Source: Sisyra terminalis
Lineage: Eukaryota; Arthropoda; Insecta; Neuroptera; Sisyridae
Reading direction: 5' to 3'
Length of the DNA: 64,000 bases
NCBI GenBank assembly: GCA_958496175.1
Contig: OY292278.1
Coordinates: 45,694,001 to 45,758,000, forward strand
A program made the translations under genes and the position numbers. The notes below the pieces were generated by a model. It saw nothing but the letters and a program-made list of their open reading frames with translations, was not told the origin of the DNA and did not search any database. Shown piece by piece: positions 11,950 through 24,689 of this stretch. Numbering within the stretch: position 1 is the first letter of the stretch; every line of letters starts with the position of its first letter.

Positions 11950-13760
11950 ATTTATTTTCTTTTCCATTACAAAAAAAAAGAGGTTATTTTCTATCTGTAC
12001 GCGTTTTTATTGTTTCCCACAATTTATTACCATTGCCTAATGGATTCTCAATGTTTCACATTTTCCTTCCCCATATATTTTTTCCCTGCCTTTCGTTTTT
12101 TTTTTTACATAAAACAAAACAATACATACCCAAACTCTATCTGAACTTTTTAATCAATGTTAATTGTTGAGCTTTTTATGTTTTGTTCCAAAAATAAAAG
12201 CACAAACAAGTAAATTTGAAATATTGCTCAGTGTTGCGGTGATTGATAATTACTAGGGCCTCCGGAAGAACTTAAGCGTCAGGATTAAAGATTATCCTTT
12301 ATCTACCCTCCATTTTATCTGTACCCACAGAATACTTTAATCCCGGGTCATCGCAATCAAACTGGATTAGTTCGTCAGATACACTTAAATAAAATCCTTC
12401 ATGTTTGGACTGGCTTAAAAATAATCAATCTCCTTTGATTAAACGCGAAAAATGAGCAAATTTTCAGACTTTGTAACTTTTTTATTTTAAGTTGCCGGCT
12501 TTTTGTTCTTCTTATGGTACATTAGGCCTTGGGGAAGCCGGTCGCGAACTGTTGGGAAATATAACGAGAAGTCGTCGAGGATAAAATAAAAAAGAAAATA
12601 TCTCATTTGATTTGACGATGGCCGCTTCGTGTAAGACTAGCGGGAACCACTAACCGTAATACATACCCACTTCATTTTGTAGGTAAATGTAACGAAGATG
12701 GAACAGGGAATAGCGGCAACAATCCCCCAACAATCGTGGGGGGTGGTGTGGGGGGAGGCGACGTATATTCTCTTTGTTGTTGTGGGATTGGAGTTAAGAC
12801 AAAATCCGAAGTGTACAAAGATGACAAAGAGCAACTGGGATGCAGAAATGTTTACAGTAGTATCACATTGGAGCAAATGCGCGCTGTTTCGCACACGCTA
12901 ACGCAATCAGCAGAATTTTAATGAAGAAATGTGTTAATCATTTATATTGTATAATGTATTCATTATTACGAATAATATTCAGCCAACGAAGCACAGGATA
13001 ATGTTGCCGTAGAGGAAATATGCCCATTTACATGCTAATGCGTTTGCACCTGCCGACCAGCATCACCATCCATTCATCTCCCTGAATCCTAGTTCCCACT
13101 ATTATCTCGTGCATTCTAATTTAAAAATTCAAGTCTTTTGTGTCCCTTTTTTCCCTCTTAAAACCGATCTGTATAATTTAAATAATTGCTATTTGAAAAA
13201 AACATAATTAAATTAAATTAGCATTTCGTTACCACTATGAAAACTTCTCTAAAAATCAATCAACTAATGACATTTTTAAGAAAAAAAAAAACGTTTACAT
13301 TTTTAATTCAAATCTCTTTTCTAATTGAGAAAAATAGTTCTTCAACAAATTTTTTTTCTTCGTAGAAGCATTCATCGTATAAAATACCGACCATATATCC
13401 GATATGATGCGATCTGTGTCGCTGGAAAAGTTTTCTTCTAGTCGTGGACATTGATAAATGTAACAGCAGCGAACTTTAATCTATTTAAAATGATTTCTTG
13501 AGGAAAAAGTAAATTAAAAACGAACGAAATAACATCGGTCGAAAAGCGGGAGGTTTTCTTTCTAAGACGTTTCATTCAAAAACATGTTAATTTTATTCAG
13601 CTTTACTTTGTATATTTGCTTATTTAATTTATCGCTTCTGTTGATAAAAAAATATATATATGTATATATAATGACACGAATAATATAGAAAGCTTTTAAA
13701 GTTAATTTAGCAGAAATTTTTTCATTTGGATCTTTTAGATATGATTCTTGAAATTCAATT
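11950..13760. other. Mostly unique DNA with a GC-richer island
   Basis: Between about 12240 and 12920 the sequence is less AT-rich and not obviously repeated, with words such as GGGCCTCCGGAAG, TTAATCCCGGGTCATCG and a G-rich tract (GTGGGGGGTGGTGTGGGGGG) near 12738. Open frames there (12637-12894 minus, 12698-12901 plus) overlap each other and show no known domain. It may be conserved non-coding or regulatory DNA, or simply old unique sequence. The rest is AT-rich and featureless. Confidence 0.4.
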
Positions 13761-13764
13761 CAAT

Positions 13765-14793
13765 TTACAAAAGTATTCCACGTTAATATCACTTTCCTGT
13801 CCAGTGGAAGTTCATCCAAATTATTAGGACTCAAAAATTGGGAAAATTTCCAAACGATACTGCTTCTTATTGACACATAAATCTTCTACCAATTAGATCA
13901 AAAATTTTTGAAAAAAACTTCTCTTAAAACGATTCAAAAAGGCACTAACTTTTGAGAATCGAATACCAAACTACCAATTTGGATTTAGAGTCATCATTTG
14001 GTCCATTCAACGGTGCTACCAAACAGTGAACCTTACCAGAGAGAGCTTCAAAATTAAACAGATATGTGCAGAAATATTTATCGATAAAGTCTAACACTAA
14101 AGCTTATGGTATAAATTAAAAATTCTTCTACTTATTAAAATCATAACTTCATAATAGATTTTTCCACGTAAAATTTGAAACCAGCATATCCATAATACTT
14201 CCTATAAAAAACATATATCATATGTCATCATAGGTAAATTCATATATCATCTGTTAACATCAAACTTTCCAATAACAGAAGATACAATAATCGCTACCTT
14301 TGAAGAAAACCCAAACTTTGAAGTGGCTTATAAACTTTAATTCTACATAGACCACTTATAAAAATGGTTCAAAGACTGGAAAATGAATGTCAATCCTCTA
14401 AAGTCAATTCTAATTATTTTCCACGACAAAAGGACAAAAAAACAGGACTCGGAAATGAAAATAATAAAATCCCTGTTCTACAAAAGGATAACGTAAAATA
14501 TTTTGGTGTAACATTGGACCAAAAAACATATTTGGAAATTTCACATAATAACCAAAAAAAGAAAAAAAAATAGATGTAAAAATTAAAAGATATATGATGG
14601 TTTTTGAGAAGAGGATTTGGCCTTTCAATAGAAATCCAATTAAAGTTATTAAAAACAATAATAAAGCCAATTTGGATGTATGGGTTGGAGCTTTAGGGAT
14701 GCCATAAAGAATCAAATACCAATATCATTCAAAGATCATAATCGAAAAGCTTATGATCCATAGCAATGGCAATTTGATATATACATAAAATAT
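13765..14793 (+). pseudogene. Jockey-clade reverse transcriptase, decayed
   Basis: Successive frames give the order of a jockey ORF2: WKFIQIIRTQKLGKFPND and INLLPIRSKIFEK, then IPNYQFGFR (RT motif 1), a relic of the hydrophobic core, then WFKDWKMNVNPLKS (the region after the YADD box) and NVKYFGVTLDQKTYLE, and near 14680 IWMYGLEL-like sequence. Stops and frameshifts occur throughout and the YADD box is not readable. It ends exactly where hairpin element A2 begins. Confidence 0.8.
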
Positions 14794-15333
14794 TAGACTG
14801 ACTCATAAAAAATGATGAATTTTTTTTTCTTAATTATATCGAAAATATTGTTAGGAATACCAAAAAAAAATCTTGTGAAAGTTTAAACTCTTAAAATATT
14901 AATATTAAGAGGTTCCGCACCGCAAATTTCAATTTTCCATTTAACTAACATGGGAACAATATTCTCTTGCACTTTGGAATTTTGTAGCTCACGTTGGTGA
15001 CAATATTTTGGAATAACCAAGGTATATTCTTATAGAAAATTGAACGATCTACAAAAAAGGTTTATTACAAGTTTTTGATATATTTACTCCTTCAAAAGTT
15101 ATTCGAGGTCAAAGTTGAACTAAAGAGAAATTTTAATATTTTTTCATTTTTTGATGCAACCATCAATTTTATGAGAAAATTTTATAGGACATTTTTTGTA
15201 GAGCACTTTTTTTTCTATAACTTATTTATATAAAAGTTTTTGATATTTTTCATTCTGGTCATTCCGAAATATTGTCACCAACGTGAGCTATAAAATTCCA
15301 AAGTGCAAGAGAATATTGTTTTGAATCAGTCTA
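14794..15333. mobile_element. Hairpin element family A, copy 2
   Basis: The ends are TAGACTGACTCA at 14794 and TGAATCAGTCTA at 15333. The left arm contains a slightly altered palindrome (TTAAAATATTAATATTAAG), GGTTCCGC, and GAACGATCTACAAAAAAGG near 15043. The right arm is short: it jumps from TTTTTGATATTTTTCATT to TGGTCATTCCGAAATATTG and then straight to the terminus, so much of it is deleted. No matching 8-bp target duplication is visible; a TA repeat at the very ends could be part of the inverted repeat. Confidence 0.8.
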
Positions 15334-15394
15334 TTGTGCATGTTTTGTTCAAGTTAAATTAAATGCCTTTAAATTAAATTATTAATTTCCTTGA

Positions 15395-16060
15395 TAAATC
15401 AAGGAAGTAAGCAGGTCGCCAAGTTTCAGTTTTCTATATCTTTTTGGTTTTAAAATTCTTCTTGCTTTTTTGTTGGTATATTCCATAAGACTTTGACGAT
15501 GTGGTTTTCGTATTATAGTAGCCAAATGAGTTACTATGTCTTTAAGGATAATTGGGATCCTTACGTAATTTGAAGTGCCATGGATAGCTCTTTGATTTAT
15601 ATTGGCACCGATCTACAATTAGCAGATTTGATTTTTGTCCTATAGTTCCGAAGAGTTATTGCTTTATAGATTAAAGTAATTTTTGTAAGTCTACTCTTCA
15701 GATGAATCTCTAGATATTTTATTATTTTTTCCCATGTAATGAATTTGTCGTTGGTTTTTATTGATGAACATGGTTATTGTTTAAAGGAGATGGTGACTTG
15801 AACAAATTTTTTTTTCATTTAATGTGATGCCCCATTGGTCTGACCAGCCTGTCATGGTATTAAATAGAACTTAAAGATATAGTTTTTTTTACTATTCTTT
15901 CGTAAATAGTGAATGGCTAAATGTGATGGTTACTATTTGTTGCTTATTGATAAATCTATTATGAATATTTGGCAGAGTAATGGTTTTTGAATACTTCCTG
16001 ATGAGACTCCCGTTGCAATTTGTCGACAAAAATTAATTTTGTGACCGTATGGGCGCGAAA
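15395..16060 (-). pseudogene. Jockey-clade ORF2 C-terminal half, decayed
   Basis: On the minus strand, from about 16035 downward, the frames give RQIATGVSSGSIQKPLL (RT box before YADD), DQWGITLNEKK (after YADD), an IPIILKDIVTHLATIIRK segment, and the basic end KARRILKPKRYRKLKLGDLL that closes jockey ORF2 proteins. The YADD box itself is lost. It lies on the opposite strand to the jockey relic at 13765-14793, with hairpin A2 between them, so the two are separate insertions or an inversion product. Confidence 0.75.
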
Positions 16061-16074
16061 GTATCCACCGCAAA

Positions 16075-17935
16075 AGTTACTTGTTAAGATTTTATATTAT
16101 TTTGTAGGCTATTAAATGTATCGATAATAATAAAAATAAGGACATAATATATCGTATAAGGAGTCGATTTTGGAGAAAAGACCATCAGGATGCACTGTCG
16201 AACACTTGAAACACATTGAGGAAAAGGCCTGTACAAAATTGCTTATTTTTATGGACATTTTGGATTTTATTAGCCACTCTGTTGGACTTGTTCTATTGTG
16301 CTTTGGTTAACCCTATAGCCATATTAATGTTGTGGGTTGATTTCGAAGTCATTGATGTCTTCATTGAGGCTAGATACGGTGAATTTTCCAAATATTTTGG
16401 ATAGAATTGAAAAGAATCTGATGGCTTTGTAGTACCTGTAGTTTGTAAGTTCCAAGATTTCAGGTTTCAAATAATTTTTCAATAATTTTTACCACTGGGT
16501 TAAAAATTGTAGAATGGGAATGAGAAGACGAAAATTGCAGGTTGGTGTACCTTTTAAAGCTAATATGAAAAGACCAGCTTTTAATTAATATTAAAAGACA
16601 ATCTTTTCATTTAATTAAAAGAAATTAACTATAATTTAGGTATAAATTAAGTACCTTTTTATCCATCTTTTTATTTAGTTTCTTCTTTCAAATTTTGATT
16701 GAGAAAAAGGCGAGTAAAAGTTGAGAAAGTTTAATATCTTTCGTCGAATAATATAGTAAGTAGATAGTTTTGAGGAGCGATCAGGACTCACCAGAGTTCT
16801 AAAGACTTGAAAATAACAATTTCGAGCAATCTTTTTTGATATAAAAACCTATACAATATAAAAGAGCACACATATACTTGCAAAATCAATGCCAATTCTG
16901 ATTTTCAAACTTAAACAGAATTTCCGCTTCACATCTCGTCTTTTTTGAATAGTAATAAAATTGAATTTGATTGCTCTTAGCCAAAAAGAATATTTCTCTA
17001 GGTAGACATGTGAATTTATGTATACTGTATATATACTAACATATAGTTGGTACATATAAAGATTTACCCCATACGAGGAGTAGTATGTGTTTATGTACGA
17101 AATATATGAGAAATATAGAGGCGAATTTGAAAAGAAATGCGCAATGCGGAAAGTGGAAAGATTTGCCTCAACTCTTTGAGATAATATAGTCGTTTTTTCC
17201 CCCGTTTAAATTACTCTTGATATCGAAAAGAAAAGACATGAAATCCATTCTGATTTCACGTTTAGTGAAATAACGAAAGCCATTGTGAATAATTTAACAC
17301 TTTGACTTTGGGGGGGGGGTGAATTTACGTATTTATCGTATATTTTAAAATGATTAACGGATATTTCCCGGAGATTGACTCACAAACGTGAAAAACACCG
17401 TTGTTGTTTTTTGCATTTTATTGATTTTTTTTTTTCGGCCATATGAAATTTGAAATTTAATATTGACCAAAAATACGAGAGGCTTACATTAACAGTTTGG
17501 TCGGGATACTGGTTGGTTTGATTAACATTGAAATCAAACCGAGCGTAACATTTCGCCTTATATTATCAATAGAATGAAAGTTTTTCGCTCTGTTATCGTC
17601 CTACGCTTTTCGCACAAAATTTCTTCGGTTTAAAAATAGAAATAGAAAATTCCACCCATGCTATTTAATTATAATTAAATGTGTGTTGGGCCATTGCGTT
17701 GGCTTTCGAAGAAAACTTATTTGGGAAATCGAAACTTTTGCTTTTCGTTTTAAGTATCAGGGAAAATGTTTTACTTGTAGAAGGTTTAACTAAAAATTTA
17801 TTATTCGCAAAAGATCAGTTTCCATGATAACAATCTATTGTATTTTCTCTATAAATACAACGCAAATGGTTCGAATATACTATAACAATGAAAAAAATTA
17901 AGGTGCAATAATTAAGATATTAATAATTTTATTAT
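16075..17935. other. AT-rich DNA without recognisable gene
   Basis: Open frames at 16216-16404 and 16849-17055 give hydrophobic, low-complexity peptides with no domain I recognise. A short run of ten G lies near 17311. I see no long repeat. Confidence 0.45.
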
Positions 17936-17938
17936 TTC

Positions 17939-18071
17939 GGTCTCTCTACAGCAATCCTTTCCACTGATACTTACCCCATAAAAGCAACCAATACGTTACA
18001 GCACCATCTCGATCTCATCTCGGGATGGTGTCAGAAATGGAAAATTAAAATCAACAATGAAAAAAGCGTTA
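17939..18071 (+). pseudogene. Jockey RT fragment, post-YADD region
   Basis: One plus frame reads TAILSTDTYPIKATNTLQ, then HHLDLISGWCQKWKIKINNE and KSV. This matches the segment just after the YADD box and is close to the copy at about 62.4 kb (QATKNLQQHLDLLTVW..KWKIKINKEK). It stops abruptly at a family A terminus. Only about 43 residues survive. Confidence 0.8.
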
Positions 18072-18169
18072 TAATATTAATATTAAGAGCTTAAACTTTC
18101 ACATGATTTTTTTTGTCATTCCCAACAATATTAAAAAAAAATCATCATTTTTTTTTTTGAATCAGTCTA
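18072..18169 (+). mobile_element. Hairpin family A, solitary right end
   Basis: It contains TAATATTAATATTAAGAGCTTAAAC, the part TCATTCCCAACAATATT, and the terminus TTTTTGAATCAGTCTA. Only this end is present; the jockey fragment joins it directly on the left. Confidence 0.8.
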
Positions 18170-18199
18170 ATGCACAATATGCAATTTCGAAGAGGGTTT

Positions 18200-18365
18200 C
18201 TTCTTCTTCTCTTCGAGCCCCTTCAGGCGATCGTCTTGGCAATTTTGATTTTTGGTACAGCAACGCAGAAGAGCTATCTTCAGGATTCGGCGATATATAC
18301 ACATTTCAAATGCGGTTATTTTATCTTCCAGTCTCGAGATACGAGTCCATCTTTCCATTTAATAT
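18200..18365 (-). pseudogene. LINE ORF2 C-terminal fragment
   Basis: The minus frame reads SRLEDKITAFEMCIYRRILKI, very like the AFEMWCYRRMLKI signature downstream of the reverse transcriptase of many LINEs. The following residues lose the frame. It is in the opposite orientation to the jockey fragment just upstream. The subclade cannot be fixed from so short a piece. Confidence 0.6.
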
Positions 18366-18504
18366 AGTACAATCGGCTACACAGTATTTGGTCAATTTTC
18401 AGCCGACATTCCAGATTAAAGTTCGAACCACATGGATTTTTCTCATCTTTGGGAAGATTCCTCTGGATTGCTCAATGCGGCTGTGTATTAAAAATGAGGA
18501 GGCA

Positions 18505-19022
18505 AACGGGAGACAAGTTTTCTCGGAAACCGGAAGTCGGATCATGATTTTCCAAAGAATGTAGGTTTTGGTAATGCGTCTTCTTGGTACTGAACCTCGA
18601 AAATCCGAAAAAAGTTGAAAATTCACAAAATGGCGTGACTTTGAAAAATTTTTTTAAAAAAACGACCTTTTTTGGACCTTTCCCCCTCTCCCACTTTAAG
18701 GGGGGAGAGGTTTGGCCAATTTCAGAGGTTCAGTACCAAGAAGATGTGTTGAACTATAACACTTTCCAGTTTCAAGTCAATCCGTCGGATAGTTTCTGAG
18801 AAATCTTGTCTCCCAGTTTTAAAAAGTTGATTTCGAGAAAAACGCATTTAAAGTTTTTTTAAGGATATTTTTTTATGTTGTTATCAATTTATTCAATTTT
18901 TATCAGTGAAAATACATTAGTCAGCTATTCCAATCCTTTTAACACGTTATTCTTGAATGTTATAAGAAGACATTTATGGAAAAAAAAATCGTTTTTTTTT
19001 TTTTTCTGACAGTGATCCACCC
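18505..19022. mobile_element. Foldback element, partial
   Basis: GGGAGACAAGTTTTCTCGGAAAC near 18509 and TCTTCTTGGTACTGAACCTC near 18578 return as reverse complements at 18731-18814. The loop holds a second G/C-rich stem, CCCCCTCTCCCACTTTAAGGGG. On the right the sequence runs to TTTTTCTGACAGTGATCCACCC at about 19000-19021, which looks like a terminal repeat end (reverse complement GGGTGGATCACTG). No matching left terminus is visible, so the element appears truncated. Confidence 0.6.
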
Positions 19023-19024
19023 TT

Positions 19025-22000
19025 AAATAATTAAATACCTATATCTAGATAAATATTACTATTATTTTGAAATAGTTCTAAGTAATTTATCACAGTTTAG
19101 TAGATTATTGTAGCTTCAGGCAACTATCTCATTTAGTTTTAACGTCATTATCTTCTACGGTTGCTTTCAAGGAACTCGAATTAGAGAAAACTTGATATAA
19201 ATCTTCAAAATCCAAAAATTTCCCCTTTTTCGGAGTTGGATATTCAATTTAATTTGGTACAAATGCACTTTCAGTAGACAATTTTCTTTAGAACTTAGAA
19301 ATGTCTTTGGTCATTTTTTCTTCATGATGATACTCTAATAAACTACATGAATTTATCAATTTATTTACTCATTATTTCCAAGACTGATAATTTTCTTTGT
19401 GCCAAATTAAAAATTTCTTGCCGAGACATAAAAGAGGCCTTTTTAATAATGGATTAAGCTGAACAGTCGGTAATGTAAAGGAGATGATTAACAAATTACG
19501 ACTTTATACATCATTTGATATTTCTCATATAAAATTCTGGCAGAATATCCTCTTAACATAAGTGGTGCGAAATGGGGGTGCGGGGGGTGTCTGTCAGTCA
19601 GAATCGGGGGTGTGCGATGTGCAGGCAGGTAGCAAGTGTAAAAGCAAGCAAGCTAAAGGTTACGTATGGTATATGGAAAAGAGATATTGTTACAAAAGCT
19701 TACTAAACACATCTGCCACTCTATTCACTTCATTTATTATTTCATCAGCGTGTCAGAAGATGAGCGGTCCTCTTAGCAAGTGCACGAGGGGGGTGGGGGT
19801 GGGTGGGTGGTTTTGGCTGAAAAGGATTTTCCCCGAGCAGCCAAGAGAATCTTCCTGAGGTTGTGGTTGTGTGGAGCACAACCCTTAATTCATGAGCATC
19901 ATTACGCTGCTTTTATACTCGCCTACCTACCCAAGGTACTACACAACGTTTGTCTTATAACAGCCCCATGCCGTCGTCGGTGGTGAGATTTTTGCAAATT
20001 TCTAATATCATATCCGTGAGGTTAATCACACAACAAAAAATAGCTTATTCGGCGCTATCTTTAACGAACACACCGCCCCCAGTTCACTATATCATATTTA
20101 TTATATAATTTATTTGTAGACAAATTCAGTATATATCATCTCGTATGAGACGAAAGTATGAAATAATCCCAAGATGAATGTGGGGTTTTTAAAAACGTTA
20201 TATAACATCAAGACTTTATTATAAGTTTGGCCATTATTCACCACTTTTAATAAAAATGGTGAGGCAACTGACGTTATTAACAAAGCAAGTAAAACTAGTT
20301 CAATGATAAATTGCCGAAGAATGAAAATCCTGGAAAATCATTTCGCTCCTCGTCTTACCAACTATTCAACGCTCCGCGGCAGCAAATAATAGATTTTATG
20401 GTGGAATATAAAATATTTCCGCACTTATTTGCATATTTTTAATACAGTAAAATGCTGTGAGTTTGTATACGTGGCCTTCACCAATCGACAACTTTACTGG
20501 TGAATGAAAGAATAACGAGATGGAGCTTTCAAAAAAAAAGCTTTTGAAAATGTTTTGGGAAAAACTTATTATGATGAATTTCATTGCAAAAATTGTCCTC
20601 TTTGAGAAATTGAATTTAAAAACAGTGATCATCTTTTCTATATAAAATAAAATTCTGTGCCATCTTTGGCCAAATTAATAAGCCTTTAAGTGATATTTAG
20701 TACCTGGTATCCTTTGATACCATTCAATGAAGTTTCTTATCTATTAGTATGAGTTTTAATATTCTAGGCTAGGAATCCTTTGGAATCAATTTCGTAAGTT
20801 ATTTGCTAAGATATCAGCAGATTCCTGAGATAAATTCGTTCAGTTTCAGTTTAAAATATAAGCATCATATCGGATCTTCAATATCGTGAAAAATTTTAAT
20901 GGAATCTTTGGTAATTTCCACAAATTTTCTGCTTCTACTCATCATCTGATCAAATGAAATTTTTCCGATTTTTAAAGATCATTTTTTTACCAAAAGACTA
21001 CTACTTGAAAGACTAATTCGAATTAACTATATAAATTTTCATGGATTGAATGCAGCCTTGAAAACTTATATTAAAGAACCAACAAAATGTAGCAAATTTG
21101 GAAAATAAAAAAACTTTTTACGGATCTTAAAAAACCTGTGGATTCTTCCTTAATTTAATAAAAGCTGAGATTTGAATTTTATCATTTATAGCTTTGGATA
21201 TCAAAAATCGTTGATCTTGGTTTGAAGAACTTTTTACTATTTTTCCAAAGACTAAACTAAAAAGATAGTATTTAAAGCTCCTAATTTTTCAAACAAGCAT
21301 AGATTTTTAAATTAGGTATAATTTTGTATTAATTCTCATTTGGCTATGGAGACTATCGCAAACTTCTACTATCTAAAGGTTGCCAATGTAGGAAATTGTT
21401 CAAATAAAATTCTGAATTTGATGTTTATGTAAGAAAAACATTATTTTGTATAGTCGTTTTAACAACTATTGACAATAATTAGCACATGGAATCATTGGGT
21501 CAAATATGTTAGGTAAATCTTGCCAACTTAAAGAATCTGGTGAACACTTGGATTCCTCTAGCAGGATCCAAGCATCTCTTGATGCCCAGAGGTACTTTGA
21601 ATGGTCTTTTTTCTACTCTATAATGCTGGCTGGACACCGGATATCACGTGAAAGTAGGTCAAGATGGTATGACCGACTTTTGGCCTGAAGCACACTACAC
21701 TATCTCTCCTGACCAGGGTCCCCTAAAGAGAAATATTAAGCACTGATTTCAAGATTCACTGCTATTTCTGAGGAAGGCTGACCGGGATGTCATTCCATAA
21801 TGCCCAAATTCATTTCTGACTGGTATCCACCCCTTGATTGATAAATCTCAAAATCCCACACTAGATTATTTAGATCTCTGATCATTATTGCTGAGTATTT
21901 AATCAAAAGATCTTTTTTTAGAATTATAATTTGTTCATCCCTTATCTTGATGTATAAAAATTTATAGAAGAAAAAGATTCTTTAACAAAGTTTTTAGTCC

Positions 22001-23780
22001 ATTCAAATCAGTTCATTTCTCTTTGAAATAAATCCAGAATTTCAATCCGAGTTGTTCCTATTTTTTTGGCTTTTCAAGCCTTCCACTGTGTAAACTCAAA
22101 TACAACTTTTCATATTAAATCCTAACCCAAATATTGAGCTTTTTCTACGGGATATCTCATCTTTTATCATTGTATTATGTCGACATTCTAAAGGCCTTTT
22201 GTCGAGGATCCATGAAATTTCCATGAAATTTTGGAGTTTTTACAAATGAGAGCTAAAAATTTAGGCTGAAATTTCACCCCTTAGAATTACATATAGGTGC
22301 AAAACGTCTTGTTACAATTTTATAGCTTATATTTTCATGAATACACTGCTTTTAGTTTCATTTTGATAGGACAAATAGGGCCTGAGAAAATCAAGTTTCC
22401 GCAAATCTTTAAAAGTGCAAAAATGTCTGCGCCTAGTACAACTAATATGGCCACCACTGGAAAACTAAAAACAATAAAATTAAAATAATGATGAAATTGA
22501 ACTATCAACATGTAATTAAATGACAAATTAAGCTGTTAATTTTTTTAAGAAAGGAGAATAAAACGTACAAACAAATTGCAATCCTAAATTTGGCATATGA
22601 GCTTTTTAAAGAGAGCTTTCACGAAAATGTTATTTGATGAAAAGTTATCAAGGATAGTTAAATCTTAATTTGCCAACATAAAACGTAATCATTTTCATAA
22701 TTGAAACACAAAGCTTATCCTTTATTCAAAAAAAAAAAAAATATTTCCCTCGTACCCTCCGTGTTTATTAGATTTCAAGGAGAACAGCGGCAACGGAAGC
22801 GTCGGTCTTATTTTGAATAAACAAGTGAGTAGAGAAGAAGTAAAAAAAAAATGGCATGATAAAGTGGGGGTGTGGGGGTAGTATGAGCGAAAAATTTAAA
22901 TAAAAACGCCTTTGCAATTATTATTGTTTCTACGCATCATGTTCACGTTCACGTTCGTTTCACGTATTTTTTTTTCGTCTTTGCGTTTACGTTAGTGTCT
23001 AACTAAGGAGGTAGAGCATAATATAAATTTAAATTATTCATTATTCTGATTTCAGTCGGAATATTATATGAGTTGCCAAGTCAACACCAAATATGATTAA
23101 AACTTGAACTTTCTCTTAAAAATGTTGTCTTTATTAGTCAAATAAAATATCACTTATGTAAATTTTCAAATATTTCCCTCGTCTTCATCATCGTTCTGGA
23201 ATGTATATTCAACTTATATCCACATAATAAAATGTATATTGTAGGTATCACTGTGTACATGTATAGATGGAAGCACAGAAGTTGGTACGCTAACGAAATT
23301 TCTGGCTGAAATTGAATTCAGCACGAGTACATGACATTGTTGTATTTTTTTTTATTTTTTTTTCATGAATAATTCCGCGAAGCTTTTCTTTCAAGCAAAC
23401 GATCAAGATGCATGGTATTGCATATAAAGTCTATTTTTCGGAAAGCTGCTTTCATGTGCATGCGAAAAGCTTTAATGATCTATGACGTACAGACTTTGGA
23501 CAAACTTTTCCAAATGAAAATTGATTTAAAAATATACGACCGCATGCATAATATGTGGAGAGAGAGCTTTTGGCAATAATTTTTAACCACCAAAAAGTTG
23601 AAATCTTGAATTGCATACAAATTGTAATACATTGTTTGATCTTCATAAAATTTACCAGAAATATAAATTTTCAGCAGTAGTTTATGCAAATTTTTTAGGA
23701 TTAAAAAATTTTATTGCTTCTGATCCTAAAGTTTATCCTAAATTTGGTGTAATTAGTAATATTGTAATCTTTGTTGCAAT
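19025..23780. other. Long stretch with no recognisable gene or element
   Basis: Frames at 19562-19858, 21506-21688 and 22297-22488 show no known domain. A G-rich patch (GGGGGTGGGGGTGGGTGGGTGG) lies near 19789, and the part around 19560-19990 is less AT-rich than its surroundings. I found no poly-A-tailed insertion and no hairpin here. It could be old intron or intergenic DNA. Confidence 0.45.
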
Positions 23781-23790
23781 CAATTGTTAC

Positions 23791-24564
23791 GTCTTTATAG
23801 AGCAACTAACATTAAGGGCTTAACGGTTTTAATTTTTTTCTGTTGGGAAGTTTCTACTCTTTGTTATTTTTTATAAAAAGCTGTTGGTGGGTCCTTAAAC
23901 ATATAAAAAATTTAAATCAATCGGGTAAGTCAATTTTGAGATTTTTTTTTCATGTTTTCCACATATTATTATCCTTTTTCTTAAAAACCAAATGAAATTT
24001 AGATACAAAACATTTTCGGACGTCTTAGTATTTGATAAGTATCTTAGATTACTGCTACTTAATATTTTTGCAATCTTTGTTGGGTTAACTTATCGTGCTT
24101 ATATCGTAGAGCTTTCTTTACTGTAAAATTTTTTTTTTAATCTTCAATTTGTTGGAGACCGAGGATTTGAGGATCTTTTTTTTAAAAAAAAAAAAGTTTA
24201 AAAACATCCCTAAATCCTCGAAAATACAACAGATTAAAGATTAAAAATATATTTTTAAAGTGACAAAAGCTCTACGACTATAAGCCCGATAAATAAACTC
24301 AACAAAGATTCCAATAATACTTAGTAGTTGTAATCCAAGATACTAATCAAATACTAAGACCTCCAAAAATTTAAAGATCCATATTTCAATTTCAAAAGGA
24401 TAATGATATACAGGAAAAATTCTCAAAATAGACTTAACCGTTTGATTAAAAATTTTTATATGTTTAAGGTACCAACAAGCTTTTCATAAAAAAATAATAA
24501 AGAATAGAAACTTCCCAACAGATTAAAACCATTAAGCCCTTAATGTTAGTTACTCTATACAGAC
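23791..24564. mobile_element. Foldback element with ~360-bp arms
   Basis: The left arm starts GTCTTTATAGAGCAACTAAC and the right arm ends with the reverse complement of nearly the same words (GTTAGTTACTCTATACAGAC). Matching pairs run inward through ATTAAGGGCTTAACGG, GGGAAGTTTCTA, TTAAACATATAAAAA and GTAGAGCTTT to a centre near 24180 with TTGGAGACCGAGGATTTGAGG and TCCTCGAAAATAC. Part of each arm (TTGCAATCTTTGTTG..TAGAG) also repeats directly just outside the left end at 23765-23800. No clear target duplication or coding sequence. Confidence 0.75.
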
Positions 24565-24689
24565 TTCCGACTTGCATTATTTGACATAACAATTATGCAA
24601 TATTCTGAATAAAATTGTTAACAAAAGTATATGCTGTTATTTTATTATATTTTCCAAAAGCTCTTATTAAGATTAAGATATGTTTACTA

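Noticed and set aside
12637..12921. Coding exon in the GC-richer island
   Set aside because: Three overlapping frames on both strands are all open in this composition and none has a known motif or splice pattern.
15334..18178. TTGTGCAT after hairpin A2 and ATGCACAA after the solitary A end as a shared target duplication
   Set aside because: They lie outside right ends 2.8 kb apart in reversed orientation and do not flank one element.
18103..18564. 153-residue plus-strand frame
   Set aside because: It runs across a hairpin end and the antisense of a LINE fragment, so it is not a gene.
23611..24125. A membrane-receptor-like gene from the frame at 23611-23823 and a similar one near 24000
   Set aside because: The resemblance between the two hydrophobic peptides comes from the direct DNA repeat in the foldback arm; no intron or start pattern supports a gene.
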